In this document: positions 1-10,919 of the stretch, in pieces
How the letters are laid out: each line of letters begins with the position of its first letter
How positions within the stretch are numbered: the stretch's first letter is position 1
Source of the DNA: Diogma glabrata
Lineage: Eukaryota; Arthropoda; Insecta; Diptera; Cylindrotomidae
Direction: 5' to 3'
DNA: 64,000 nucleotides
NCBI GenBank assembly: GCA_963693315.1
Contig: OY856188.1
Span: forward strand, 269,199,114 to 269,263,113
The notes under the pieces: generated by a model
Told to the model about the DNA's origin: nothing
Database searches by the model: none
The model's input: the letters and a program-made list of their open reading frames with translations, nothing else
Program-made: the position numbers and the translations under genes

Positions 1-256
1 CTGATGTTTTCGTCATTACTTCAGTGAATCATCGCAATTACCTAACTCCAAATATTATATGAGCTGATATTTTCGTCATTACTTCTGTTAATCATCTCGT
101 TTGCATAACTTCAATTATTATATGAGCTGAGATATTTTCATCATTGCATCATTCATCTCACTTACATAATTTCAACTATTATATGAGCTGAGACATTTTC
201 GTCATTGCTTCAATCAAAACATCTCATATGTACATGATTTTCAACTATTATATGAG
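1..256. repeat. Four-unit tandem repeat, about 62 bp per unit
   Basis: Four imperfect direct repeats, each opening with CTGA(GA)YATTTTCGTCATT and closing with ATTATATGAG, start near 1, 64, 127 and 188. The units differ by substitutions and small indels, so the array is not recent. The recurring CGTCAT core resembles the minisatellite inside the Bel/Pao LTRs at 26-31 kb, so this may be the remains of a related LTR. That link is inference. The window begins inside the array. Confidence 0.75.
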
Positions 257-1245
257 TCGATATTAGTCTCTGTATTTCTCTGGGTCTCACATTACCTTGA
301 TATTTGCATCATGGTGTTGGAAGTTGATGTGCCAACCAACTCACATCAAAATATATCGTCAAGAAAAAAATACAGTCCACCTCTCATCGACGCCGCATCA
401 CATACTAAACCTTAGTAATACTGGTGTTATCCAAAATCTTACAAACTAAGCGAAAAATTACGCAGCGTATTAGGCTGGAAGACATATAAATAGTACTGAA
501 GCTTTACGGCATTCTTTGATTTCCATACATGAATGACGTTGTTCAAACAGTTGTTGTTCGCAAAGAAAATGGATCACATGGTTATTTCGTAGCAGTAAAA
601 GTGCAACAAACCCTCAACCCGTTAGCTACAACGTTGATTCCTTTCTTTACATTATGTTAAAATGAGCATATTTTAGCGACGCAAATGGGAAAAGCTGTTT
701 GACCGACAACCAGCCACGCTTAAGAAAACTATGATATTCAGACTTTACACAAGGCAGGGAGATTGCTACTTTTTCGCATATATAATAATGTGCCTGGTTC
801 CAGCTCTTTTCACTAATTGGGAATTGTCAACGGAGTAACACATGCCATTTTTTCCATTGCAATGCAAGCGCTGAACTTGTTAGAAACTGACCGATACTAC
901 CTAGGATGTATTCATTAAAATATTTTTCTTCAATACGTAATGAAATATATGAACATGGATTCCTCAGGAAAAAACTACTGCTCCTATACCATTATCAACA
1001 TTTTTTGTCCTTCGATCCGGGTTATTATTAATCGAGAATAATCAGATCCGGAAATCAACATAGCCATTTCTACAAAACCACCCGGTTCTTATGATAAGTG
1101 TAAAAGAGTTATTTATATTATTGCATGAATTTTGAAATTATTAAATAAAATGAATTTAAATTATGTTAGTGTGTTGTAATATTAATATGTTGTAATATTA
1201 TTTATAACTAATTCAAATCCATCTGAAGTTCGGTTTCTAAAAATA
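257..1245. other. AT-rich stretch without recognisable genes
   Basis: No frame in this stretch shows family motifs, and I saw no RNA gene. The only notable point is a short self-complementary segment near 330-350 containing GTTGG and CCAACCAAC. A similar CCAACCAACTGTGAT string occurs near 7820, next to another tandem array. Confidence 0.5.
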
Positions 1246-1782
1246 AAGCTGAAAGCTTTGAGATATCAAGACTTCGGTCTGGGTTGATTTAGTTTTCGGA
1301 TTTTGATATAATTTTCGGCAAAAAGCTTCAAAGAGCACATTGTTTTTAGTTTTGGGTTTCTATGTTGAATTACATTTCATGTCATACAAATAGTTAATTT
1401 TATTTTTTTCACAAAAATTGGGTCAAAAATAAATGAAAATCATTCTTTTGACACACTTGACAATGCCTTTTTGACAAAGCCATATGGCAAAAATCTAGTT
1501 TTTGGTCTCAAATACCAATCCGACTATCAAGATTTTTTTAAATTGTTCAAATGTTCAAATTACACACTTGACAATTTTTTGACACACTTTGGGTTCAATT
1601 ATTGAACACATCGTCCTTTCGGCTCTTTCCATTGAGTATACTCATTTTTGTTTGCTTTTTTAGAGTCAGTAGGTTACGCCTAAAAGTAATGCCTAAAACG
1701 TCGAGAAATGCCAAAAAAGTGGGGAAAGAATTTCACTTTTGGCTCAAAAACGTAATACTTGGGTCTTTCAGACCGAAGTATT
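1246..1782 (+). repeat. Family A repeat, internally deleted copy
   Basis: The left end carries GAGATATCAAGACTTCGGTCTG and the right end carries GTCTTTCAGACCGAAG, the two ends of the full copies at 18.1 and 24.3 kb. The inner 55-bp array is absent and one diverged unit of the TTGACACACTTGACA segment remains. The CCTTTCGGCTCTTTCCATTG and AAAACGTCGAGAAATGCC landmarks near the right end are present. A 108-codon frame inside has no protein similarity that I recognise and looks like a chance frame. Confidence 0.75.
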
Positions 1783-2810
1783 ATCACTCCAATCCTCTTT
1801 TGACATATTTTGTGTTACAATTCACTGGAATTCCTTTTGAAAGTTTATTTAAGGGGAGAAGAAGAATTCTTGGAATTCTTAGAACATCGCACAGATGCCT
1901 TGAAAACAATGCGATCTTCTTCATCTAATCCCAGAATTCATAAAGCAAATAAAGTAAAAGGACATTTAACAGCCACAAAGCTAGATTTTGTGCATTGCGA
2001 TTACTTAGAGCGCTACCTTAATCAGTGTCCCTAGTTTTGCGATGCTAGTGTGGAGACTATAAGACAATGATAACACGAAGCTGTTTACCCTGTTAAAATT
2101 GATTCAATAAACTTATCGTTTTTTTATTCAAATCTTATTCCCACTCTGTTTGCAATGATATTTCTTTTTTCGATTGCTGTCTCATTTTGATATGTTGTTG
2201 ATTCATGAATTTTTACATATGTACTTGGACATTGGTTATTTTTGGCCAAATTCGTGAAATTCTCAAATGAGAAACATTAAAAAAACAATTTCAGTTTTTT
2301 GATTTTCTCACACTTTTAGTAAGAAAAAATTATCAAATTACATCAAAGTTTAATGGAAGAAAAAAAAGATTATATTTGTTTGTATCGTTTATGGTCAAAT
2401 TTATTATCATATAGTGATAACGAATCAAATATTAAGGATCTTTTACTGAGTTTGAATTGATTAGTATATACTAGAAAAAATGATAAATTAAATTAACGTC
2501 GTGAATTAACTGTTTAGTAAATTTTTTTTATAGCAGTGCAGTTCTGCGTATATATTCAAGATCAGAGAAATATTAAAAACTTAAACTTATCAGTTGCGGT
2601 GTTTCATTTAGAAAAAAATGAGTTAAATTTTGTGAGTAAGATTCATTGATTCTATCATATATCACATATTTGCTTTTATTTAACGTATGCCACAGTTTTT
2701 AGTGGAAGTGGTTTTCTAGTTATTATGTTGGTAATTTTATAGTGCCGCCATATTTATCATAAGTAATTTGTTGTTTAACATTGGTATAATTTGAAAAAGA
2801 AAAATAAGAA

Positions 2811-3580
2811 GGGGCTGAAATCTCACAGCTCTGAGATATCAAGACTTCGTTCTGGGTTAAGGATTTTGATAAAGTTTTTGACAAAAAACTTTTATGAGGA
2901 CATGGTTTTTAGTTTTGGGCAGCGATGTATATCAAACATAACTCTTTGTTAAAGTACATGTATTTTTTATCTCTGTTTAGATACGTATTACAAAACTAAC
3001 ACGAAATATCAATACGTTGTCGGAAAATTATAACAGATCATAAATTAACATAATTTAGCCAAAAGATTATAAAACCAGCAAGCTACTCAAAAACCTCTCC
3101 ATTTAGCGTTTCGAGAAAATAGTTCAAAATCGCAAATCCATATTTCTTTCAAAATTCTAAAAATATTGTAAAAATAAAATAAAATCAAAAATTCAATTTT
3201 TTTGCAAACAAAATTCTAAAAATATTTCAAAAATTATTACAAAATCAAAAATTGAAAGTTTTTTCAAAATTTCGTTTTTCAAAACTTTTCAAAAATTCTA
3301 AAAACATTGCAAAAATTATAACAAAATTAAAATTCTGAAAATATATCTAAAATTCAAAAAAAAATTTTTCAAAATTCTAAAAATATTTCAAAAATTAGAA
3401 TAAAATCAATTATTTAAAGTTTTCCTAAATTCTAAAAATATTTCAAAAATTCAAAAATCCAAACTTTTTCCAAAACTCTAAAAACATTGCAAAAATTACA
3501 ACAATATCAAAAATTGAAACTTTTTCAAAATTCCAAAAACATTTCCAAAACTATAATAAATTCAAAAATTTCCATGTTCT
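2811..3580 (+). repeat. Family A repeat, left half only
   Basis: Starts with GGGGCTGAAATCTCACAGC, follows the full copies through the GGGCAGCGATGTATATC region, then runs into about eight units of the 55-bp AT-rich array (AAAATTCTAAAAATATTKCAA, about 3150-3570). Similarity stops just after TTCCATGTTC, so the right half is missing. Confidence 0.8.
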
Positions 3581-4244
3581 AATATAATTGAACTTTATAG
3601 AGTTCCTGTTCTTTGTCTTTGCTTATTTAAATCCATTTGAACAATCTCATTCGCTTGGATATCTATTTGTACTTAACTAGGAGAAAATGCTTCTCGGACT
3701 CACATGGCTGAAACTCGCTGAAACAAAAAACATCGCTATGCACGCAGTCCTCCGATTGCTTTCTGTTAGTGAATCACTAGCAAGTCCAGTGTTCATTACA
3801 ATAGGTCAAAGATCAAAACCGATGTTTCGATTGTTTATGCGATGATCATATTGTGTATATATCATTTAATAAATGCAGTGTTTGCAAGAAAAAACACCAT
3901 GGCATGCTGCATCAACAATCTTCTGAAAAACAGGTCGAAAGTCAAAAATGATAGCATTCAATGCCGATTCAGCTGCAAGTGCTTCTTGTTTAAGCTTGAG
4001 TAATAAACTGAATGCAATACTACCAATCGAAATGGTTTATGTGCTGAATAAGCTTTGAGTAAACATATCGATATAGAGTCCTACTCGATTCAGGCTCGCA
4101 AGTTTCATTTGAAGCTGAATCTTTGACAAACCAATTGTAAATTCAAAGAAGAAGTTCAAGAGTTGTAATCTCAGGTGTGGAGAATATAAAGCAATGGAAT
4201 TTTGATTCTGTGTTAAACCAATTCTAAAAGAAGATCAGTCGAGA
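3581..4244. other. No gene recognised; possible upstream part of a Bel/Pao relic
   Basis: No frame with family motifs was found. The DNA is less AT-rich than its surroundings and leads directly into the protease-like frame at 4245, so it may be decayed pol sequence of the same element. That is inference from position alone. Confidence 0.3.
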
Positions 4245-4600
4245 TTGAATGATGCGTTAGTGATAGCTAAAATTACCATAAATATCCTTCAAAACGGTCC
4301 AGAATTTTTTAACTCTGGTCAGATAGATATCATAATCGGGGTAGATCGTTCTGGGGGGGCAATTGAAGATGGAAAAATTAAATCTGACAATGGAAATGTA
4401 GTACAAAAAACCATATTTGGTTTTGTCGTTACTGGCAACTATGAATCATGTGACATTTAAAGCAATGTGTCAACATTTAATTTTAATACTAAAATAAACA
4501 TAAATCGTACAATGAAAAAATATTGGACGTCAAAGAAGCTATGCAACCTCCCTTTGAAGATAAAAATTTTAACACATGTACGATTCGGAGAAATTTTTTG
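4245..4600 (+). pseudogene. Bel/Pao retroelement protease-region relic
   Basis: A 71-codon frame contains PEFFNSGQIDIIIGVD followed by VQKTIFGFVVTGNY. These match the block near the end of the Bel/Pao aspartic protease domain, where a GKIDLLLGADI-like string is followed by a hydrophobic TxxGWVVSG-like strand. After the stop, the sequence near 4510 reads RTMKKYWTSKKL, which resembles the start of the Bel/Pao reverse transcriptase linker (normally LxxFWE). The active-site DSG segment and the rest of pol are not visible. The relic ends where the minus-strand non-LTR element begins, which may have inserted into it. Family assignment rests on motif recall, not a search. Confidence 0.6.
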
Positions 4601-4639
4601 TAAGGCTTCCATTTTTTTGGTGGGGTGACAATGTAGGCA

Positions 4640-7180
4640 TATCTATTTATTTATTTATTTATTTATTTATTTCAATTTAAGTACTAGCAAACGGAAATAT
4701 TTCCAATAACATGCTAGTTATAAAAGTAATACAAATTAAAGACAATATTTAAAAAATAGTATAAAAAATTACAATAAAAAGTTTAAATTTAAAAGTAATA
4801 CAAATTAAAGACAATATTTAAAAATAATATAAAAAATTACAATAAAAAGTTTAAATTTAGTTTATAAAAAGATAATTTTAATGTAATAAACCAAGAATGT
4901 TTAACACAAGATAAAATAAATAATATTAGAATTTAAAATATATAAGAAAATAATTTTAATTTAATTTAATTTAACAATTTGTAAAAGGCTTCTTTTAAAC
5001 TGGACTAAGTTGGAGCAAAACAAATTGATTTGATTGAATTTAACGTTGTGGCTGTACTGTAATCTAATCAACGGTGAATGAACTCTTAGATTAGTTAGAA
5101 AAGTATTATAATACAGAGTGTACGAATGCCTAGTATTATAACAAGGTGTGGTATTCAAACGAATTAGACTAGCCAAATCTGATTCAATACTATGGTTAAG
5201 AATTTTATAAAGGGTTGTTTGATCAGCAATAGTACGTCTTTGTTCCAATGATAATATATTATATCGTTTTAATCTATCTTTGTATGGTTGATATGGGAAG
5301 CTTAATTTAAAGTTCAGAAATCTAGTAAACTTCCTTTGAACCCTCTCAATATGATCAATATGAGTTTGATATTTTGGATTCCAGACCGGCGAGATATATT
5401 CTAATGAAGAACGAACTATTGAATTAAAAATTGTAATAAGTGTTTTAGACGAACGAAAATTTGAACACACTCGCATAACAAAACCAAGCATTTTGAAAGC
5501 TTTGTTAACAATGTCTTGAATATGTATATTAAATTTTAATTTGTTATCCATAATAATGCCTAAATCACGAATACAATCTTTTTCGCATAGAGTTAAATTG
5601 TTAATATTATAAATAAATTGTAATTGAAAAGATCTAGGCTTAAGCTTAAAGGTAAAACATTTATTAATGTTGAGATATAGATCGTTACTTTTGCACCACT
5701 CATATATTTTATTAAGATTATTTTGAAGCGCTATACAGTCAGCTATGGATTTGATTGATTTAAATATTTTCAAATCATCAGCAAAAAGGAGTGCTTTGCA
5801 ATCCAAGCGTAAGCAAATATCATTAATAAACAAAATAAACAATAAAGGCCCCAAGATTGAACCTTGTGGTACACCCGAATGAGGACAGAAAGAAAATGAT
5901 TCATAGTCATTAATGCATACAAATTGAGATCTTTGTTTTAGATAAGATTCAACCCACCTGATAAATTTTAGATTCAGACCGAAATTACGTAATTTTTGAA
6001 GGAGAATATTATGGTTAACTTTATCAAAGGCCTTTGAAAAATCCATATATATGACATCAACACCAGCGCCAGAGTCAAGCGATTCATAAATATATTCCGT
6101 ATAGTTAAGCATATTAGTAAGAGTTGACCTACTCTTAAAAAACCCGTGTTGGTTTTTAATAATATTAATATTAGTAAAGTCAAACAGTTTGTTGTGAACA
6201 ATTCTTTCGAAAATTTTGCTGAAACAATTCAATGTTGCAATTGGTCTATAATTTTCTACATCAGTACTGTCACCAGTTTTCAAAATTGGAATGATTTTAG
6301 CTATTTTCCATCTAATAGGAAAAACATTATTTTCAAAAGACTTATTAAATAGAATGGTTAATGGCTGACAGATCAATGCAGAAGTGTTTTTTAAGAAAAT
6401 AGGAGGAATTAGATCAGCTCCAAAACCTTTATTTAGATCAAGTTTATTTAATACCGCTAGTACTTCTTCTTCCGTTACAGAAAATAAAGAATCTTCCAAA
6501 GAGATATCACTTATTGCAAATGTTGGTGTGGAATTAAGATGGGTACTGGTGTACACAGATTGAAAATAAGTCGCAAAAAGATCACAAATTCCTTTGGTTG
6601 AACTTTCTATATTGTTTTTAAAACGCATTGATGCTGGGATAGCATTAGTTTTTTTTAATTTTTTTGTAAAAGACCAAAACTTTTTAGGATCTGACGAAAT
6701 GGAACTTTCAATATCACTTAAATAATTTGTATAACATACATTAATTTCCCTTTTAACAGAGCTCCGCAAAGAAGAAAACATATTGTAATAATCAAGATCA
6801 CCAGTTTTTTTAAACTTTCTATGAATTAGATTTTTAAATTCAATCATTTTTTACAAACTTTTTGAATACCAGATGGGATATTTACTAGATTTAATTTTGA
6901 ATTTAGGGACAAATTGATTGATTAACTGATAAAGAACATCATAAAAAGCATCAACTGACTGATCAACATCTTTATTTCCAAACATATGACACCAATTAAT
7001 TTCAGATAGAGCTACGTTAATTTCATCATAATTTCCTTTGTAAAAATTAAAGCGTACAGATTCATCGGCTTTTAGGAGATCAAATTTTTTAAGATTTATT
7101 GAAATTTCAATCGGTGGATAATGATATCCTAACATATAAATTGCTAAGTCCTTTATGCCACCTTTGTTATGAAGGGTAAT
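4640..7180 (-). mobile_element. 5'-truncated Jockey-like non-LTR retrotransposon
   Basis: The 3' end is a run of ATTT units at about 4645-4672, which reads as an (AAAT)n tail on the minus strand and is typical of Jockey and related LINE clades. About 300 bp of AT-rich 3' untranslated sequence follows the reverse transcriptase stop and contains a duplicated segment near 4730-4850. Coding similarity reaches to about 7170. The endonuclease domain and ORF1 are missing, so the copy is 5' truncated as usual for LINE insertions. I could not fix a target site duplication. Confidence 0.85.
4961..7135 (-). pseudogene. Non-LTR reverse transcriptase (ORF2 C-terminal part), one in-frame stop
   Basis: On the minus strand a single frame runs from about 7135 to 4961, interrupted only by TAA at 6848-6850 (WYSKSL, stop, KMIEFKNL). 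Upstream of the stop is the linker after the endonuclease. Downstream, in order, come the fingers motifs (ENYRPIATLNCFSKIFER), motif A (DFSKAFDKVNH), motif B (GVPQGSILGPLLF), motif C with the catalytic FADD (LLFADDLKIF), and the thumb region ending SPVWNPKYQTHIDHIERVQR. These are the polymerase motifs of target-primed reverse transcription, and the order and spacing fit the Jockey group. All catalytic aspartates are present, so the protein decayed recently or only by the stop. There is no RNase H domain. Family call is strong; clade call is moderate. Confidence 0.9.
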
Positions 7181-7828
7181 TCAAACTCAGTAATTGAAAT
7201 TCGAACCACTGTCCCACACATATCGGATTTACCTTGACAGAAATTTTCATAGTTGTTTTCATTTTTCCTTTACACATGGTTTCTTGTACTCGATCCATAG
7301 TCGTCATCTACTATAGTTTCCGTTAAAAAAATTATTGTCCTAAAACAGTTGTGTGATGTTTCCCAATGTAATTTCCTATTAAATTAGCATAGAACAGTTG
7401 TATAATAATTTGCGCTATTCCCATGTAGATGTCCTACAGTCGCTTCATAGTCAATTTTTCTGCTTATAATTTCTTCCCATTTTAGTACCAGATATAAGTA
7501 AAGACTTTTTTTAGTGGGAACAAATAATTAACGAAAGGAAAAAATAATTCCTCAACGCTCGTTAGTTTTTTTTGCCTATAAATACGTCTAGTCGCGTATA
7601 GAGGCTCCCTTAGTCTTAGTCGATTTTTTGTCGAGAAAAACAACACAGCTGATTTTTTGAAGTTTTAACGACTGAAAAAAACAAAAAGTCAAAAATAAAG
7701 CGGCAGATGTTATATTTGGTTCTGGAAGAATTTTTTGGGGTGTTCTGGAAGATACTGGAGAACCACACCCAGCAATGGTATTGATTGTTTTATTCAGAGG
7801 TAATGTAGAGTGGATATTGCCAACCAAC
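7181..7828. other. Unassigned sequence between LINE and tandem array
   Basis: No recognisable gene. Near 7700-7830 the sequence (TTCTGGAAGAAT, GGTGTTCTGGAAGATACTGG) is less AT-rich and precedes a tandem array. Its layout, a G-rich leader, CCAACCAACTGTG, then an array, resembles a decayed LTR, but no partner copy is present. Confidence 0.3.
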
Positions 7829-8012
7829 TGTGATATAAATCAAATTAAACTTGACCTTTATTCGATTATTAAAATCTGTGATACAAATTAAATGAAATTG
7901 CTGTGATATAAATCAAATAACTTTTACATTTATTCAATTACTTATATCTGTGATATGTACTAAATTATTAGTCTTTACATTTATTCGAATACTAAGAACT
8001 GTGATAGTAATT
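7829..8012. repeat. Tandem repeat, about 50 bp per unit
   Basis: At least four imperfect units open with CTGTGATAYAAATYAAAT and continue through TTTACATTTATTCGAWTACT, with starts near 7829, 7892, 7938 and 8000. The second unit is shortened. No coding potential. Confidence 0.65.
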
Positions 8013-8379
8013 AATAAGCTTTACTTTATCTCGCATGTTAAAATTTGTGTTGTACAATAGAAAAATTTGCAATATTCGTGTCGCTAACCAAAAATAGTAA
8101 TTAGTAAAATTATAAACATCAAAAAAAATCATTTGTTGATCCTTAGTTAATTTTATTGGAATAAGATCATAAATAATTAGCATTATTTAAATTAAAATAA
8201 ATGTTCTTATATCTAATTAGAACTTAAACAAATAATAAAGGAACTTTACGATAAATTCACATGTGTTATTGATAAGCCTATTCATATCAATACGGTGTGT
8301 TATAGATCAAATACAATAAAAAGAAAGATTTGTAAAATAAAAAAATACTAAAATAAAGTGCCATAATTACTGACCCGGT

Positions 8380-9975
8380 CCAGCCTTGGGTACAGTCGAG
8401 GAGAAATTATAATACCGCCACGTTATAAGGGGCAGCTATCACGTGAAATACTGATTTTGTTTGCGGCCGAGGAACATGACGGGCTAAGGTGAGACAAGGA
8501 AAGTGGAGACACGGGAATCGTCCACAACATACGGTGAGTCGTTTAAATGTTTAAATTTCTTTCTTTTATGTACGGTTTTATAGGTGTGTGTATAGGTGTG
8601 TATGTCTATAGTTATGCATGCATGTGTATGTGTGCGGGCGAATGTGTGCATATGGATATGAAGATGTGGGTATGTATGAGCAAGTGTATTTGTTGCATGC
8701 GCGTATGTCTGTCAGAACCCAATGGAACCAGAATTGTTCGTATAAAATCTGAATTCCGAGGATATATGAATGTCGTCTAAATTTCATTAAACTATTTTCA
8801 TTAAAGATTGGTGAACCTGATTGTGGTGCATGTACACCTATTGAAATAATTTTTGGTAACTAGTTCTTCGCGGTAATTGGAAAAATATTTATATTAAGCA
8901 CAAAAAGACAGGCAGGTTTGAACATATAATTGTAAGTATATTGACTTTCCTCACCTTAAGCTAACAAAAACATCATTAAACTAAATTGGTTATAACCAAC
9001 AATGTGCAATTACCATGATAATGTCAAAACACCTTTAATCATGCTGTTAAATATTGAACTACGTTCAATCATCGGAACATGTGCCTTATTAGTAAAATAA
9101 ATAAAATCAAAATTTCGGCTTTAATAATAATGAATAGTAACATTTTGATCAAATCACTTCAATAATGTATCCAATGCGTATGTGAAAGCTTATGCGATTC
9201 GTCAACAGTTAATTGAAATTTTATGTTTACTTAAACTTAATTTAAAGTGAACCAAAATTTTACTCCAAAGTGATTGAATAATAAAGACTGGTTTTATATT
9301 ATTATTATTATTTGGTACTTCGCATTTGAACTTATTTAAAGTATGGGGTTTTCAACAGGTTTACTAGGTCGTGCGATGGATGGTTCCTTGCTTTCTAGAC
9401 CAGATGCAGAAGTACGACTTACTGATATAGTTAACGATGTTTGTTACAACCAGCTAGTAGTGATAAAGAATACTCAATAGCGTTGGTCACAGTATCACCA
9501 CAAGGCTTAAAAATAGATCGTGTTGATGTATTTCCGGGTAGCCTTATTTCTAAAGCATGGATTGAATTATGGATGAAGCATACTTTAGATTACCTATGGG
9601 TTATGAGCGTATGAATGTAGTGATTGATGAGTGGGGTGGTGTGAATGTGCGTATGAGGCTATGGATGGTGTGTATGTGTGGTAGTAGATGAAGTGTGTAA
9701 ATGTGGGATTGGATAAAAATTATGGGGTTGGACGTGGTGATCGTGGTTCTTTCACATACGCGGTCGCCAGAGTCTGTTTAGTCCACTTGTTTTTCTTCTT
9801 GCCTCCGTTCTCAAATCATGTTACGCGTACAAGTTCCGTTATTTGTGCTGAAGCAGCAGATATTCTCTCGACCCCATAGGCTGCAGCTAGTCTGGGGCAA
9901 AATTAATCAAGCTAGGTACGCGACCTGCTATGCCACTTCATTGTTCAGCAATGAAGCAGCGCTTCACTACACCTT
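8380..9975 (-). repeat. Repeat D, copy 1 (minus orientation)
   Basis: The right part, about 9600-9975, is the reverse complement of repeats at 45783-46225 and 61946-62340. Shared landmarks, read on the minus strand, are GTGAAGCGCTGCTTCATT, GTGGCATAGCAGGTCGCGTA, a CCCCAGACTAGCTGCA block, CTAAACAGACTCTGGCGACC and a CA-rich tail. The left part, 8450-8545, resembles the minus strand of 63510-63650: both contain GGGCTA, TGGAGA, GGGA and CCANAACATNNGGTGAGT, followed by a GT-rich tract (8580-8710). Geometry is the same at both loci, so this appears to be one unit of 1.6-1.8 kb. Class unknown. An open frame at about 9438-9615 on the plus strand was not recognised. Confidence 0.55.
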
Positions 9976-9976
9976 C

Positions 9977-10860
9977 CTATTCAAGCGCTGAAGACCTTTT
10001 TGAACAAATCCAATAGTCTTGCAAATTCAATAGCAGAAATTTTCTACCCTTAGATAGTTTTATTTTAACATGCTCTAAACATTCTTCCACAATGTGAGGG
10101 GTCGTTTTATCCTCTTCAAGACAAAAACGGCATATTGGATCACATTCTACTCGAAGCTTTACCATATATTTATTTACAAGACGGTGACTTGTTAGCAATC
10201 TCACCGTTGCCCTGCAGTCTGATCAGGTCAAATTTAAGAGAAATTCGGTGGTTTGTCGGCTCGGCTCTAGAGTGAACATCTTAGAGACCTTGCAGACTTC
10301 TGTGTCCCTCCACTAAGAGCTCCTGGATCGAAAAAGAACCTGACTAGCGACTAATCTACCTCTCAATATTCCAATAGCTGTTTCAGGGCGGTTCTTAACT
10401 TAATAGCTTCCCTGAGCTTTTAGAGCCACCTAGCTTTCAGTAAAAATACTTATGACTTTTCCAGACCACTTTAGCTCTTTCGCTCGCCTTGATGCTGCAC
10501 TTATGGTGAATATCTCAGTCTGAAAGACTGTGAAGTATTCGCCAAATGAAAATGAAAAACGCAACCCAAGAGTAAACAGTAGCTCCTACACCATTTTGAT
10601 TAATAGATCCATCTGTGTAGATGTCCAACGTGTTGACCGCACTACCAATTAGCTACAGACCGTTCCTTTGTCGTTGAAATTACAAATCCATCCGGCTTTC
10701 GAAAGGCAGTTAGTTATACTGTGTCATCAGTTGGCATGAACAAATCTGTCAGGTGTTCTTCCAGATTCCTCTTTGGATGATTTTTCCTATAGCCGCTGAT
10801 AGTTCTCAGGAATTCGAGACGTTTTGTAGCCTTAAGAGCGTCCATTTTTCAAAGTGCAAT
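9977..10860 (-). pseudogene. RNase H and C-terminal zinc finger relic of a non-LTR retrotransposon
   Basis: On the minus strand, 10640-10560 reads LDIYTDGSINQNGVGA, the first catalytic block of RNase H in I-, Loa- and R1-like elements. A shifted frame follows with FQTEIFTISAASRRAKEL (the conserved Glu helix) and then SIFTES, where the third catalytic Asp would be expected. The last 75 codons, 10204-9977, end with CDPICRFC-LEEDKTTPHIVEEC, a CxxC/HxxxxC-type finger found at the C-terminus of these polyproteins. Several stops and frameshifts break the domain. The catalytic third residue is altered. It belongs to a different lineage from the RNase H-less element at 5-7 kb. Confidence 0.75.
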
Positions 10861-10919
10861 GGGAGAAAATTCTGTCTTTTAAAGACAAACAAACTGTATT
10901 AAGGGATGACTCGCTATTA

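Noticed and set aside
8547..8787. Overlapping cysteine-rich frames on both strands near 8.55-8.79 kb
   Set aside because: The Cys and Tyr or Thr richness comes from a GT-rich tract (CA-rich on the other strand) in repeat D, not from a small secreted protein.
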